Below, one piece after another: positions 43,059 to 52,562 of a stretch of DNA of 64,000 nucleotides; positions within the stretch are counted from its first letter, which is position 1, and every line of letters begins with the position of its first letter. Source of the DNA: Scopulibacillus daqui (lineage in GTDB: Bacteria; Bacillota; Bacilli; Bacillales; Sporolactobacillaceae); contig NZ_JAFBER010000011.1 in assembly GCF_016908855.1 (NCBI RefSeq), positions 25,809-89,808 on the forward strand, in the 5' to 3' direction. The position numbers were made by a program, and so were the translations under genes. The notes below the pieces were generated by a model, which made no database searches, was not told the DNA's origin, and saw nothing but the letters and a program-made list of their open reading frames with translations.

Positions 43059-43123
43059 TTTGTTCTTCTTTAACGATTTTTATGTATAAAAATTAAAAAA
43101 TTTAAGTATGAATGCTGGTTAAC

Positions 43124-43822
43124 TCACGGCACTTCAAGCTTATATCCAAGGCCGCGCACAGTTTTAATATAATTTGGCTTTCTGGAATCTTCCTCTATTT
43201 TACCGCGAAGATGACTGATATGAACGTCTACAATACGCGTATCTCCGGTGAAATCAAAGTTCCAAATCGCATTGAGCAATTGCTTTCGGGAGAGCACCCG
43301 TTTTTTATTTTTTGCAAGGTATACGAGTAATTCGAATTCTTTTGATGTTAAGACAATTTGTTTTCCACGTACATAAGCCTCGTATTTTTCAGGGTATATT
43401 AATATTTCGCCGATAGACATTGCATTGTTATCTGCCGGCTGCGTTTCTTCCAACGACTGCGTAAAACGCCGCAGAATTGTTTTAATTCGGACGATCAATT
43501 CCCGCGGACTAAACGGCTTCGTCATGTAGTCATCAGCACCGAGTTCAAGGCCTAATACTTTATCGAATTCATCATCTTTAGCCGTTAACATGATGATTGG
43601 AATCATGAGCTGTTTTTCACGGATAAACCGGCAAACATCGAGACCATCCATCCCGGGCAGCATAAGATCCAAAACCACTAAGTCAGGACGTTCTTCTTCT
43701 GCCAGCTTTACAGCAGTATGGCCGTCTGCAGCAACGATGACATGAAAACCTGCTTGCTTCAAATTGTATTCAAGTAAAGTGGCAATTGATTGTTCATCTT
43801 CAACGACCAAAATTTTTCTCAT
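43124..43822 (-). CDS. phoP: PhoP-family response regulator at the end of the pst operon
   Basis: 232-residue OmpR/PhoP-class regulator. Receiver domain 1-120: acidic pair VVEDE, phospho-acceptor Asp52 in LDLMLPGMDG, MLTAKDD and KPFSPRE. The winged-helix domain from about 135 ends with THIVDVHISHLRGKIE-like residues TRIVDVHISHLRGKIE and TVRGLGYKL. The start at 43822 (MRKILVVEDE) has GGGGGAGCGG before it; an upstream extension overlapping pstB is not receiver-like. It lies 151 bp after pstB. No PhoR-type kinase gene follows; a SASP gene converges instead. Position with pst and two Pho-box arrays support PhoP identity, but other regulators of this class are similar. Confidence 0.75.
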   Translation of the reverse strand: MRKILVVEDEQSIATLLEYNLKQAGFHVIVAADGHTAVKLAEEERPDLVVLDLMLPGMDGLDVCRFIREKQLMIPIIMLTAKDDEFDKVLGLELGADDYMTKPFSPRELIVRIKTILRRFTQSLEETQPADNNAMSIGEILIYPEKYEAYVRGKQIVLTSKEFELLVYLAKNKKRVLSRKQLLNAIWNFDFTGDTRIVDVHISHLRGKIEEDSRKPNYIKTVRGLGYKLEVP

Positions 43823-43973
43823 AAGATGACCGCTCCCCCGCTTCGTTTTGTTTACTTTTATTAGCCATTCTCTTATTATTATAGGAAACTTTCGACGATA
43901 ATGGTTAACTTTTTTGTTATATAGGTTATTTTTCGCATTTTCTATAAATGATTTTCCGAAACGATCTTTTTTA

Positions 43974-44777
43974 TTAGCCAAATCGGCCGTTTATATAATC
44001 TTCTGTTTTTTTATAGACTGGCTTCGTAAACATAATAGACGTATCGTTATACTCAACCACTTCTCCTTCATAGAAAAAGGCGGTTTGGTCTGCGATTCTC
44101 GCCGCTTGCTGCATATTATGAGTAACGACGGCGAGTGACACTTGTTTTTTTAGCGATAAAAGCAAATCCTCAATCTTCGCGCTTGATACAGGATCTAATG
44201 CAGATGTAGGTTCATCTAATAGAAGCACCTTTGGTTTTAAGGCGAGCGCTCTGGCTATGCAAAGCCGTTGCTGCTGTCCTCCTGAAAGAGATAATGCCGA
44301 TTGGGACAAGCGGTCCTTAACCTCATCCAACAATGCCGCTTGATATAAGCTTTCCTCAACAATGTCGTTGAGACGCTTCTTGCCTCGTATACCGGCAAAT
44401 TTTAAGGGCATTGCAATATTTTCGTATATAGATTTTGGAAAAGGATTGGGCTTTTGAAAAACCATGCCGATTTCTTTGCGCAAGGCGACGACATCAATTT
44501 TTTTATCTAACAGATTTATGCCATCATACATGATCTCCCCTTGGCATTTGGCTCCCGGAATTAAATCATTCATTCGATTGATTGTTCTTAAAAAGGTCGA
44601 CTTACCGCATCCGGATGGCCCTATTAAAGCGGTTATTGATCGTTCCCGAATCGGGAGGGATACATTTTTTACAGCATGATTATTTTTGTAATAAACATTT
44701 AACTCATTGACTTCAATAATTATATTTTGTTTTTTCGGTTCAGGATAAACGATGTTCTCCTTCAGTTGTGTCAGCAT
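43974..44777 (-). CDS. pstB: phosphate ABC transporter ATPase PstB
   Basis: 267 residues with Walker [10 protein letters not shown] (~53-61), the PstB-specific [15 protein letters not shown] and [19 protein letters not shown], signature [15 protein letters not shown], Walker [17 protein letters not shown] and switch VVTHNMQQA. It powers high-affinity phosphate import with PstC and PstA. It follows pstA by 16 bp. The TINRMND and NPFPKSI boxes distinguish it from other ABC ATPases. Confidence 0.96.
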   Translation of the reverse strand: MLTQLKENIVYPEPKKQNIIIEVNELNVYYKNNHAVKNVSLPIRERSITALIGPSGCGKSTFLRTINRMNDLIPGAKCQGEIMYDGINLLDKKIDVVALRKEIGMVFQKPNPFPKSIYENIAMPLKFAGIRGKKRLNDIVEESLYQAALLDEVKDRLSQSALSLSGGQQQRLCIARALALKPKVLLLDEPTSALDPVSSAKIEDLLLSLKKQVSLAVVTHNMQQAARIADQTAFFYEGEVVEYNDTSIMFTKPVYKKTEDYINGRFG

Positions 44778-44793
44778 ATTTCACAGCCCCCTC

Positions 44794-45678
44794 TTATTTT
44801 CCAGTCATTTTTCTTTCAACTAATCTTCCAAGACAGCGAGCAGAGACGTTAAACAGCAAAATGCATAAGACTAATACAGCCGCAGCCCCGTATGCCACTT
44901 GTTTCGCATCGGGAATAATACTGTCTGCATTGACTGCCCAAATATGAACAGATAATGTTTCCGCTGAACGAAAGACATTCAACGGCGAATTAGGAGCGAG
45001 CGGATTCCAATTAGTGAAATCGAGGTTCGGCGTTGACAATCCTGCTGTGAACAACAGCGCAGCCGATTCTCCAAATACCCGGCCCGCCGACAAAATCAGA
45101 CCGGTTAAAATTCCGGGAAAAGCGGCAGGAAGCAATACTTTTTTGATTGTATGCCATTTGGTTAAGCCTAAAGCAAGACCTGATAATCTTTGATCTTGAG
45201 GAACGGAGCGAAGGGCGTCTTCGCATACTCTGACGATCACCGGCAAATTAAATACGGTTAACGCTAAGGCTCCTGATAAAATCGAGTACTCCCAATGAAA
45301 GAAATTAACGAATACGAGCATGCCGAACATGCCAACAATGATTGACGGCAAAGAGGATAATACTTCAAGGCAGGAACGCATAAACCCCGTCAGCTTATTG
45401 GGTTTGGCATATTCCGCCATATAGATTCCGCCGGCAATGCCAAGAGGTACAGTAAACAGCATAGTAATGAATAAAATATAGAAGGAGTTCCAGAGCTGAT
45501 TTTTTATGCCTCCTCCAGCAAGAAATGCGCTGGCATCCGATGTGAGAAAACGAAGGCTAATATGAGAAAAGCCTTGATACAATATATAGCCGACGAGTCC
45601 AAGCAAAATGCCGGCCATCAGAACCGCACAGCAGGTAATAAGAAAGATTGACATACGATTCGCTTTATTGCTGTTCAC
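44794..45678 (-). CDS. pstA: phosphate ABC transporter permease PstA
   Basis: 294-residue inner-membrane permease with six hydrophobic segments. It has the PstA signatures VPLGIAGGIYMAEYAKPNK (~79-97), LEVLSSLPSIIVGMFGMLVF and the EAA loop ALGLTKWHTIKKVLLPAAFP. GRVFGESAALLFTAG also fits. It overlaps pstC by 4 bp. With PstC it forms the phosphate channel. Confidence 0.95.
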   Translation of the reverse strand: MNSNKANRMSIFLITCCAVLMAGILLGLVGYILYQGFSHISLRFLTSDASAFLAGGGIKNQLWNSFYILFITMLFTVPLGIAGGIYMAEYAKPNKLTGFMRSCLEVLSSLPSIIVGMFGMLVFVNFFHWEYSILSGALALTVFNLPVIVRVCEDALRSVPQDQRLSGLALGLTKWHTIKKVLLPAAFPGILTGLILSAGRVFGESAALLFTAGLSTPNLDFTNWNPLAPNSPLNVFRSAETLSVHIWAVNADSIIPDAKQVAYGAAAVLVLCILLFNVSARCLGRLVERKMTGK

Positions 45679-46637
45679 GACAGCCGCCCCCTTTTAGACA
45701 AGAATCTTATTAAAATGATAAATATATAAGTCATGATGAGTAAAATTAATCCAAGCGACCATAGAGCATCATTCAATACGCTGCCATCAGTTGTATGACC
45801 CATACTAAGCGTAATCATAGTTGTCAGCGTAGCTGCCGGTTCAATCAGCGAATGGGGCAGAACCTTGGCATTGCCAATAACCATTTGCACAGCTAATGCT
45901 TCGCCGAATGCCCTTGCCATGCCAAGGACAACAGCCGTAAGCAGTGACGGCAGCGCTGCTGGAATCACAACCTTATAAATCGTTTGCCATTTCGTTGCTC
46001 CAAGCGCATAGGAGGCTTGACGCCATTCATCCGGCACCGATTTAATCGCATCAGCGGCTAGGCTGGCTACTGTCGGTAAGATCATAATGCCGACGACGAT
46101 TGCCGCGGCTAACATTCCGAAGCCCAGACCTCCGAATTGTGATCTGATAAAAGGGACAATGACGGACAACCCAATGAGCCCGTATACAACCGAAGGGATG
46201 CCCACTAATATTTCGATAACAGGCTGAAGCATTTTTTGCCCCCATGTCTTCGCGATTTCTGTCATAAAGAGGGCGCTGCCAATGCCGATTGGCGCCGCTA
46301 TTAACGCCGCCAATATCGTCACTGTAAAAGAACCGAAAATAAATGGAAGTGCACCATAAGATGCATGCTGATGGCTCTCCGGATTCCAATGAATCCCAGT
46401 TAAAAATTTAATAGGGTTAAGCCCATCAACTGTGAAAGAGCGAATGCCTTGCAATGTTAAGAAAAGAGTGATAGACATAGTTGCCGCCATGATAAGCGAA
46501 GCACATATGAAAATTAATATTTTGCCTCGATTCTCGCTGTTTCTAGACAAGAATGTCCGGTATGAGACATTTTCTTTTATTAGCCGCCGATTGACTGTTT
46601 TATGATCTAAAGACGATTCTCCATTCTTAACAATCAT
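45675..46637 (-). CDS. pstC: phosphate ABC transporter permease PstC
   Basis: 320-residue permease with six hydrophobic segments after an unusually long polar N-terminus (~35 residues). PstC features: APIGIGSALFMTEIAKTWG, LVGIPSVVYGLIGLSVIVPF and the EAA loop ALGATKWQTIYKVVIPAALP, then ARAFGEALAVQMVIGN. The start at 46637 follows GAAGGGAGAAAACG. It is 16 bp after pstS and overlaps pstA. Confidence 0.95.
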   Translation of the reverse strand: MIVKNGESSLDHKTVNRRLIKENVSYRTFLSRNSENRGKILIFICASLIMAATMSITLFLTLQGIRSFTVDGLNPIKFLTGIHWNPESHQHASYGALPFIFGSFTVTILAALIAAPIGIGSALFMTEIAKTWGQKMLQPVIEILVGIPSVVYGLIGLSVIVPFIRSQFGGLGFGMLAAAIVVGIMILPTVASLAADAIKSVPDEWRQASYALGATKWQTIYKVVIPAALPSLLTAVVLGMARAFGEALAVQMVIGNAKVLPHSLIEPAATLTTMITLSMGHTTDGSVLNDALWSLGLILLIMTYIFIILIRFLSKRGRLS

Positions 46638-46653
46638 CGTTTTCTCCCTTCAA

Positions 46654-47577
46654 TTATTCCGTCATCGTTTTCCCATCAGCGTTTCGCTTGACTTTCATTT
46701 TAGCTACAGAAATATATCCTTGAGCAGGAACTAATTTATCTTGGACTTCTTCACTCATCATAAAATCCAAAAATGCCTGTTCCAGTTTATTTGGTTTACC
46801 TTTTGTATACATATGTTCATAGGCCCATACAGGAAATTTTCCAGACGTAATATTATTCTCTGTTGCCTTTATGCCATCAATGCTTACCTTTGTGACATCA
46901 TGATTATTAAAATAGGATAATGCGAGGTAGCCGATAGCACCTGGCGTCTCAGAAATAATTTTGCTGACCGTGTTAGAAGAATCCTGAGTAATGCCTTCTG
47001 CCGGCGTTTCATTATCTAGAGCAAATTGATCAAAGGCAGCCCGTGTTCCTGAACCATCCGGACGGTTGACGAGCGTTATTTTCCCCTTCTTGCCGCCGAC
47101 TTGCGACCAATCATGAACCTTGCCTGTAAAGACCTTCTTAAGATCATTCTTTGAAAGATTTGTAATGCCTGTTTTCGGATTTACTGCTGCGGTCATTCCA
47201 ACAACAGCTACTTTATGATCCTCCAGGCTTTTTGCTGAAATATCTTTTTCTTGTTCAGCAAAATAATCCGACATCCCGATATCCAAGTTTCCTTTGGCCA
47301 CTTGACTGAGCCCAGTGCCGCTGCCTCCGCCTTGCACTTGGATTTGGACGCCAGGATTTTGATTCATAAACTCTTTCGCGGCGGCTGCTGCTAATGGTTG
47401 TAACGCTGTTGAACCGCCGATTGTCAACTTTCCGGATAAATCTCCGCCAGACTTGCTTTCCGAGTGAGCGGGCTTAGTATTTGCGGTGTTTGTTGTATCA
47501 GCACTCTTTCCGCAGCCTGCTGTGAAAGCGACCAACATCATAACAACTGCTCCCAACAACCAATTTTTAATTTTCAC
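46654..47577 (-). CDS. pstS: phosphate-binding lipoprotein PstS
   Basis: 307 residues. Lipoprotein signal with FTAGC (Cys22), then a Thr/Ser-rich linker and the binding domain. Phosphate-contact loops are LTIGGSTALQPLAAA (~51-65), VQGGGSGTGLSQV and LVNRPDGSGTRAAFDQF. It captures phosphate outside the membrane for PstCAB. It is the first gene of pstSCAB-phoP and is preceded by four Pho-box repeats on the coding strand. The start has GAGGGGGAAA before it. Confidence 0.95.
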   Translation of the reverse strand: MKIKNWLLGAVVMMLVAFTAGCGKSADTTNTANTKPAHSESKSGGDLSGKLTIGGSTALQPLAAAAAKEFMNQNPGVQIQVQGGGSGTGLSQVAKGNLDIGMSDYFAEQEKDISAKSLEDHKVAVVGMTAAVNPKTGITNLSKNDLKKVFTGKVHDWSQVGGKKGKITLVNRPDGSGTRAAFDQFALDNETPAEGITQDSSNTVSKIISETPGAIGYLALSYFNNHDVTKVSIDGIKATENNITSGKFPVWAYEHMYTKGKPNKLEQAFLDFMMSEEVQDKLVPAQGYISVAKMKVKRNADGKTMTE

Positions 47578-47634
47578 TATTTTCCCCCTCTAAAACTGTC
47601 ATTGTTTTTTTACACTTTTAGATTAAAAGATCAT

Positions 47635-47673
47635 CATTAACGCCATATAAAGGCAATGTAAAAACTTTGTAAA
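47635..47673 (-). promoter_or_regulatory. Pho box: four direct repeats, 11-bp period, before pstS
   Basis: On the minus (coding) strand TTTACA (47673-47668), TTTACA (47662-47657), TTTATA (47651-47646) and TTAATG (47640-47635) are separated by exactly 5 bp. This is the PhoP-binding architecture of activated Bacillus promoters. A possible -10, TAATCT, follows about 10 bp downstream. Confidence 0.8.
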
Positions 47674-47696
47674 GATACCCGGGGAATTCATTGCAA

Positions 47697-47751
47697 TATA
47701 AAAAAAGATGGTGTCCTCAAAAGCCGGGCTTTTGGGGACACCATCTTTTTT
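47697..47751 (-). terminator. strong terminator of the CBS-domain gene
   Basis: AAAAAAGATGGTGTCC pairs with GGACACCATCTTTTTT, and CAAAAGCC with GGCTTTTG inside it: about 24 bp of stem. It lies directly after the stop codon and insulates the pst promoter. Confidence 0.92.
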
Positions 47752-47752
47752 G

Positions 47753-48217
47753 CTAGTCTTCAATGATTTGCTGGCTGATAAAGCGGATGACATCGCCGCG
47801 GCTTATCACCCCGACCACTCTCCCCGCTTGATTAATGACGGGAATCTTTTTAAAATGGTGTTTGGATAGGATATTTAACACTTCTTCGAAATTATCGTCA
47901 GGATTAACGTAATAAATCTTCCGTCTTGTCATCATTTTATCGACCGGCCAATCCATTTTTTGTTTGACTGAGGTTTTCAGTTCTGTTTTTTCCAACCTGA
48001 TGATCATCGAGTAGAAGTCAAAAGTGGTTTGCTGCTTATTATTCGCAACCGCGCGGACAACGTCTCCGTCACTGACCATTCCAAGAAGCTTATGCTCGTT
48101 GTCTAACACCGGTACACCGCCAATTTTATGCTTCACAAGCTTTTTTAACAATTCCCGTACGGTATCGTCTTTTTTTGCATAAATCACATCCGTAATCATT
48201 AAATCTCTAACCTTCAA
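47753..48217 (-). CDS. two-CBS-domain protein
   Basis: 154 residues from TTG 48217, preceded by AGGGAGTG; an in-frame GTG three codons earlier overlaps that site. First CBS domain ~1-60 (VRDLMITDVIYAKKDDTVRE, KIGGVPVLDNEHKLLGMVS), second ~95-154 (KIYYVNPDDNFEEVLNIL, HFKKIPVINQAGRVVGVIS). The linker carries the FDFYSMIIR segment common to stand-alone CBS pairs. Such proteins bind adenine nucleotides and act as energy or stress sensors; the partner is unknown. Confidence 0.85.
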   Translation of the reverse strand: MKVRDLMITDVIYAKKDDTVRELLKKLVKHKIGGVPVLDNEHKLLGMVSDGDVVRAVANNKQQTTFDFYSMIIRLEKTELKTSVKQKMDWPVDKMMTRRKIYYVNPDDNFEEVLNILSKHHFKKIPVINQAGRVVGVISRGDVIRFISQQIIED

Positions 48218-48554
48218 GAATATCACTCCCTAACTCATATTCACCAAAACAAAACCATCATCAAACAGTGCAGGAAGCTTTTCAAAGTGAAGCGGTCTCC
48301 CTGAATGGTAAACGCTTTCAATTCTTAATATATTTATTATATCACTAGTTAATGCAGGTTACATGACGGATGATGTCATTAGCTGCAGAGTTTGAAGACA
48401 GCTTCTCCGGTAATTTTCTGATATGTTGCATGAATCGTGTCAACACTATGTCTGTGCATTTTATTTTATTTTAAGTAATCGCGGAAAATCGTTTACACGC
48501 TTTAAATACTTCTGTACTATAGAAATGTAAATATTAACTAAGGTAGGGGACCTT
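48218..48554 (+). promoter_or_regulatory. divergent intergenic region with MarR-gene promoter
   Basis: TTTACA (48492-48497), 17 bp, TACTAT (48515-48520) is a good vegetative promoter about 35 bp before the MarR gene. No gene or other strong structure is seen in the remaining ~270 bp. Confidence 0.6.
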
Positions 48555-48959
48555 ATGTCTAATTACAATATTTCTGCGTTTATCAAACTGGTTCGGCAAA
48601 TGGATCGAAGTGTTCGCAATGAATTTAACTTGAGTTTATTCGGCACGCAAATTCAATTGTTAGAAACTCTATATAGAAACGGTCCGTTGCGAATGTCTGA
48701 TCTTGCCGAAAAATTAGATATAACGCTTGGCGCTGTTACCTCGCTTTCCGATCGTATGATTAAGACGACAAAATTTATTGAACGCCAGCGCTGCGATGAT
48801 GACCGAAGAGTCGTCCGTCTTGCTCTTTCCGAAGAAGGCAGGTCTTTCGTTGACAGTTTTATTAAGAAAAGAAGTAAAACAAAGCACAAATTTTTCGATA
48901 AATTATCTGAAGATGAAATCGCCGAATTTTTGCGTTTATCTCAAAAAATGCTTGATTAA
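48555..48959 (+). CDS. MarR-family transcriptional regulator
   Basis: 134-residue winged-helix protein. Helix-turn-helix LRMSDLAEKLDITLGAVTSL (~46-65) and wing QRCDDDRRVVRLALSEEG (~79-96) are typical. ATG 48555 follows AGGTAGGGGACC. No transporter or enzyme gene is adjacent; the nearest downstream gene is fumC on the other strand 390 bp away, so its targets are probably elsewhere or itself. The ligand is unknown. Confidence 0.85.
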   Translation: MSNYNISAFIKLVRQMDRSVRNEFNLSLFGTQIQLLETLYRNGPLRMSDLAEKLDITLGAVTSLSDRMIKTTKFIERQRCDDDRRVVRLALSEEGRSFVDSFIKKRSKTKHKFFDKLSEDEIAEFLRLSQKMLD

Positions 48960-48967
48960 CGATCTAC

Positions 48968-49003
48968 AGAAGACAGGAAACTTTACTCAGCTGTCTTCTT
49001 TTG
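48968..49003 (+). terminator. terminator of the MarR gene
   Basis: AGAAGACAG and CTGTCTTCT form a 9-bp stem with a 14-nt loop, then TTTGTTTG. Confidence 0.75.
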
Positions 49004-49304
49004 TTTGCAGCGGGATTATATAAATTGAAACTTTCTGTTGATTTTAGGAATTCCCTTAAAATTTGTGTGAAACCATCTTATTTTTCGCATGAATACATAT
49101 CTCAAAAAGAATGGACAAGTTTTTAGAAGAAGGCAATGAAGATTGATTATGATCCGATTGTTCATGTTAAAAGGTAAAACCTAAGCGTGATCAATTGGTT
49201 TTTTGAAATGAGAAAAGAATTGAAAAGACAGAAAAGCCAATCAAGGGATGAATTGAAAAAATGATTCGCGGTCAAATTAACTCACAATTCATTATACGAA
49301 AATG
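49004..49304. other. intergenic region, nothing recognised
   Basis: About 300 bp between two terminators. The only frames are under 26 codons, for example a Lys-rich one ending RKELKRQKSQSRDELKK near 49265. None has a ribosome site. Decayed coding sequence is possible but not identifiable. Confidence 0.4.
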
Positions 49305-49343
49305 ATAAATAACAGGCTATCGCTTTGATAGCCTGTTATTTAT
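49305..49343. terminator. fumC terminator
   Basis: ATAAATAACAGGCTATC and GATAGCCTGTTATTTAT form a 17-bp perfect stem with a 5-nt loop, eight bases after the fumC stop. Confidence 0.9.
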
Positions 49344-49350
49344 GCCCCTA

Positions 49351-50739
49351 TTACTCTTTAGGGCCGATCATTTCTTCTGGTTTAACCATTTCTTCAAATT
49401 GCTTTTCAGTCAAAATGCCTGTTTTAACGGCAGCCTCTTTTAATGTTGAACCGTCGGCATGAGCGGTTTTGGCGATTTTAGCTGCGTTTTCATAGCCGAT
49501 GTGCGGATTAAGCGCGGTAACCAGCATTAAAGAATTATGCAAATAGTGGTCTATTTTTTCTTTATCCGGTTCAATGCCCACTGCGCAATGATCATTAAAG
49601 GATACCATTGCATCAGAAAGCAGACGGACGGATTGCAGGAAGTTATAACTTATAACCGGCTTAAAGACATTTAATTCAAAATTGCCTTGGCTTGCCGCAA
49701 AACCGATTGTTGCATCGTTGCCCATGACTTGAGCGGCGACCATTGTGACAGCTTCAGATTGTGTCGGATTAACTTTCCCCGGCATGATTGAGCTTCCCGG
49801 CTCATTGGCTGGAATTGTAATTTCACCGATGCCGCAGCGAGGACCGCTTGCCAGCCATCTGACATCGTTGGCGATTTTCATAAGATCCGCAGCAAGACCT
49901 TTTAATACACCATGAACAGCTACGATTTCATCATGGCTTGTTAAAGCATGAAATTTATTTTCAGCGGATGTGAAGGTTTTGCCAGTTACTTTAGAAATTT
50001 CTTCAGCTGTTATTTTGCCGAAATCAGGATGAGCATTCAGGCCTGTGCCAACCGCTGTTCCGCCGATTGCTAATTCTTTCATATGCTCAGTTGTTTCTTT
50101 CAGCATCACATCAATTTTATCAAGCATCATGCGCCAGCCGCTGATTTCTTGGCCGAGCGTCAATGGTGTAGCATCCTGCAAGTGCGTACGGCCAATTTTA
50201 ATAATATCCTTGAAGGCCTCTTCTTTTTCTTTTAAAGTGTTTCTTAATTTATGCAGCGCAGGCACAAGATCATCCTCAACCGCTAGAACAGCTGCAACGT
50301 GCATAGCAGTTGGGAACGTGTCGTTTGAGCTTTGCGATTTGTTGACATCATCATTTGGGTGGACACGCGCTTCAATGCCTTTCTCCTTAAGTATTTGGTT
50401 TGCGCGGTTTGCAATCACTTCATTAACATTCATGTTGGACTGTGTACCGCTGCCTGTTTGCCATACAACAAGAGGGAATTGGTCATCCCATTTGCCATTG
50501 ATGATTTCCTCAGCAGCTTGGACAATGGCATCCGCCTTGTCAGCGTCTAACTTGCCAAGCTTTTTATTTGCAAGCGCCGCACTTTTTTTCAAAATTGCAA
50601 AGGCTTTAACCACTTGAAGGGGCATTTTTTCCCAGCCGATTTTGAAATTATTTTTACTGCGCTGGGTTTGCGCCGCCCACAATTTGTCCGCCGGCACTTT
50701 CACTTCGCCAAGCGTATCTCGTTCAATTCTGTAATCCAT
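49351..50739 (-). CDS. fumC: fumarate hydratase, class II
   Basis: 462-residue class II fumarase converting fumarate and malate in the TCA cycle. The superfamily signature [17 protein letters not shown] (~316-332) contains the mobile catalytic Ser loop. [17 protein letters not shown] (~97-113), [20 protein letters not shown] and [20 protein letters not shown] are the other conserved active-site boxes. ATG 50739 is behind AAGGGAGGACTTCC. Monocistronic. The HxD-type differences from argininosuccinate lyase and aspartase ([11 protein letters not shown] with TQSEAVTM) favour fumarase. Confidence 0.95.
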   Translation of the reverse strand: MDYRIERDTLGEVKVPADKLWAAQTQRSKNNFKIGWEKMPLQVVKAFAILKKSAALANKKLGKLDADKADAIVQAAEEIINGKWDDQFPLVVWQTGSGTQSNMNVNEVIANRANQILKEKGIEARVHPNDDVNKSQSSNDTFPTAMHVAAVLAVEDDLVPALHKLRNTLKEKEEAFKDIIKIGRTHLQDATPLTLGQEISGWRMMLDKIDVMLKETTEHMKELAIGGTAVGTGLNAHPDFGKITAEEISKVTGKTFTSAENKFHALTSHDEIVAVHGVLKGLAADLMKIANDVRWLASGPRCGIGEITIPANEPGSSIMPGKVNPTQSEAVTMVAAQVMGNDATIGFAASQGNFELNVFKPVISYNFLQSVRLLSDAMVSFNDHCAVGIEPDKEKIDHYLHNSLMLVTALNPHIGYENAAKIAKTAHADGSTLKEAAVKTGILTEKQFEEMVKPEEMIGPKE

Positions 50740-50966
50740 TCGGAAGTCCTCCCTTACGCTTTAGCGCGGTTTCTCATTGACTGCGTATATTTTCAGGAAA
50801 CCGCTGTCATCTACCACCACTATTATCATACGTTTTGCGAAACATGTCAAAAGTTATTGAACTTAAAATTCAGTGGTTTAAATAAACTGTTCCGCTTCCT
50901 GACATTCATTTACCCCGCAAATTAAAACAATCAGCTGCAATAGGTGCTTCAAAAAACTAAATAATA

Positions 50967-51008
50967 AAAAAGAGCCTTATTAGAACCAACTCTAATACGA
51001 GCTCTTTT
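50967..51008. terminator. terminator of the MarR-MFS operon
   Basis: AAAAGAGC pairs with GCTCTTTT and TATTAGA with TCTAATA inside. T-rich arms face both ways. It lies about 30 bp beyond the exporter stop codon. Confidence 0.8.
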
Positions 51009-51038
51009 AACTCTATAAAGGGGCTGAAGTGATCATCA

Positions 51039-52556
51039 TTATCCTCTGTTTCCTGCTAATTTGCCATTTCTATATATTCGCTTTCCAGTTTCTCTTGACC
51101 CCTCTTCTTGGGGCGGTCTTGTCTTTTTAAGGAAAAAAGCCAGAATCAAAGCTAAGAGAGAAAGAGCGGCTGCAACAATAAATGCATCATTGATACCTCT
51201 AATAGAAGCTTCCTTAGCAATCATCGCCATTTGCTTTTTCGTATGAGGAGCCAATGATTGAATCAAGTCTTGGGCATGTTTCTTTGTCTGGCTGCTCATA
51301 ACCGTTATGAGAAATGCCGTTCCTAAAGATCCGGAGACTTGCCGAAGGGTGTTCACCATTGCCGTCCCGTGAGCATTAAGACTTTGCGGCAGAGCGTTTA
51401 ACCCCGCTGTCATGATCGGCATCATTAACATGGACATCCCAAACATCCGGCAGCTATACAACATAATTAAGGCCGTATAAGTTGTTGAATCAGTCAGTCT
51501 GCTAAACATATAGGTGGTTACAGCCGTTATGATCAATCCGATGACCGCCAGCCATTTCGGACCGGCTTTATCAAAAATATATCCGGTGATCGGGTTCATA
51601 ATCCCCATAATGATGGCCCCGGGCAAGAGCAGCAGCCCAGATTCCAGCGGTGTGAAGCCGCGAATATTTTGCAAGTAAATCGGCAATAGAAGCATCGCCG
51701 CAAACATAGCCATAGTAATGATGATATTGATGATTGCCGCTAATGTGAACATGCCGTATTTAAATACTCTAAATTCCAGCATTGGTTTACTTACTTTAAG
51801 CTCTCTTACAACAAACAAATCCAGCGCAACAACTCCGGTAAAAATGGTGTTGAGAACAAAAGGATCTGTCCATCCCTTATTGCCTGCGCTGCTAAACCCG
51901 TAGAGGATACCGCCAAAGCCGACCGTAGACAGAATAACACCCAAAATATCAAGCTTTGGTTTCGTTACTTTCGTGACATTTTTGAGAAAAATCGCCGCGA
52001 CAATGATATCGATAATGGCTATTGGAAGGATGACGAAAAAGAGAAGCCGCCACGAATATGTTTGCACGATCCAGCCTGAAAGCGTCGGTCCAATGGCTGG
52101 CGCAAATATCATCGCTACCCCGACTACCCCCATTGCAGAGCCTCTTTTCTCAGGAGGAAAAATGGTTAAAATAACATTTGTTAAAAGCGGCATCATGATC
52201 CCGGCTCCGCTTGCCTGAACTAATCTTCCTAAAATAAGGATAAAAAAGCTTGGCGCTATGCCGCAAATGAATGTTCCGACAGCAAACAAACCCATTGCGG
52301 CCGTAAACAGCTGCCTTGTTGTAAATCTTTCCATTAAATAAGCTGTTATAGGAATGAGGACACCATTAACAAGCATATATCCCGTTGTCATCCATTGAGC
52401 TGTTGTAGCCGTAATATGAAAGCTGTTCATCACTTGAGGCAAGGCTACATTCATAAGCGTCTGATTCAATATAGCCACAAAAGCCCCCATTATCATAACC
52501 GTGATAATGGGGCCTTTTTTGATATTCTGAACAGAAGCTTTGGAAACGGTATCCAT
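51039..52556 (-). CDS. MFS drug exporter, DHA2 (EmrB/LmrB) type
   Basis: 505-residue protein with 14 hydrophobic segments. Features: AFVAILNQTLMNVALPQVMN (~25-44, motif D1), TAQWMTTGYMLVNGVLIPIT, ERFTTRQLF (degenerate loop 2-3 motif) and VGVAMIFAPAIGPTLSGWIV (motif C, ~142-161). The MNVALP and Q-W-M-T-T-G-Y-M-L boxes match EmrB/LmrB-type exporters. It follows a MarR gene by 6 bp and is likely induced by the substrate that relieves MarR. Tail is polar and basic. Confidence 0.9.
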   Translation of the reverse strand: MDTVSKASVQNIKKGPIITVMIMGAFVAILNQTLMNVALPQVMNSFHITATTAQWMTTGYMLVNGVLIPITAYLMERFTTRQLFTAAMGLFAVGTFICGIAPSFFILILGRLVQASGAGIMMPLLTNVILTIFPPEKRGSAMGVVGVAMIFAPAIGPTLSGWIVQTYSWRLLFFVILPIAIIDIIVAAIFLKNVTKVTKPKLDILGVILSTVGFGGILYGFSSAGNKGWTDPFVLNTIFTGVVALDLFVVRELKVSKPMLEFRVFKYGMFTLAAIINIIITMAMFAAMLLLPIYLQNIRGFTPLESGLLLLPGAIIMGIMNPITGYIFDKAGPKWLAVIGLIITAVTTYMFSRLTDSTTYTALIMLYSCRMFGMSMLMMPIMTAGLNALPQSLNAHGTAMVNTLRQVSGSLGTAFLITVMSSQTKKHAQDLIQSLAPHTKKQMAMIAKEASIRGINDAFIVAAALSLLALILAFFLKKTRPPQEEGSRETGKRIYRNGKLAGNRG

Positions 52557-52562
52557 TAAAGG

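Noticed and set aside
50045..50617. 190-codon frame antisense to fumC
   Set aside because: Ser/Ala-rich shadow of the fumarase gene; start lacks a site.
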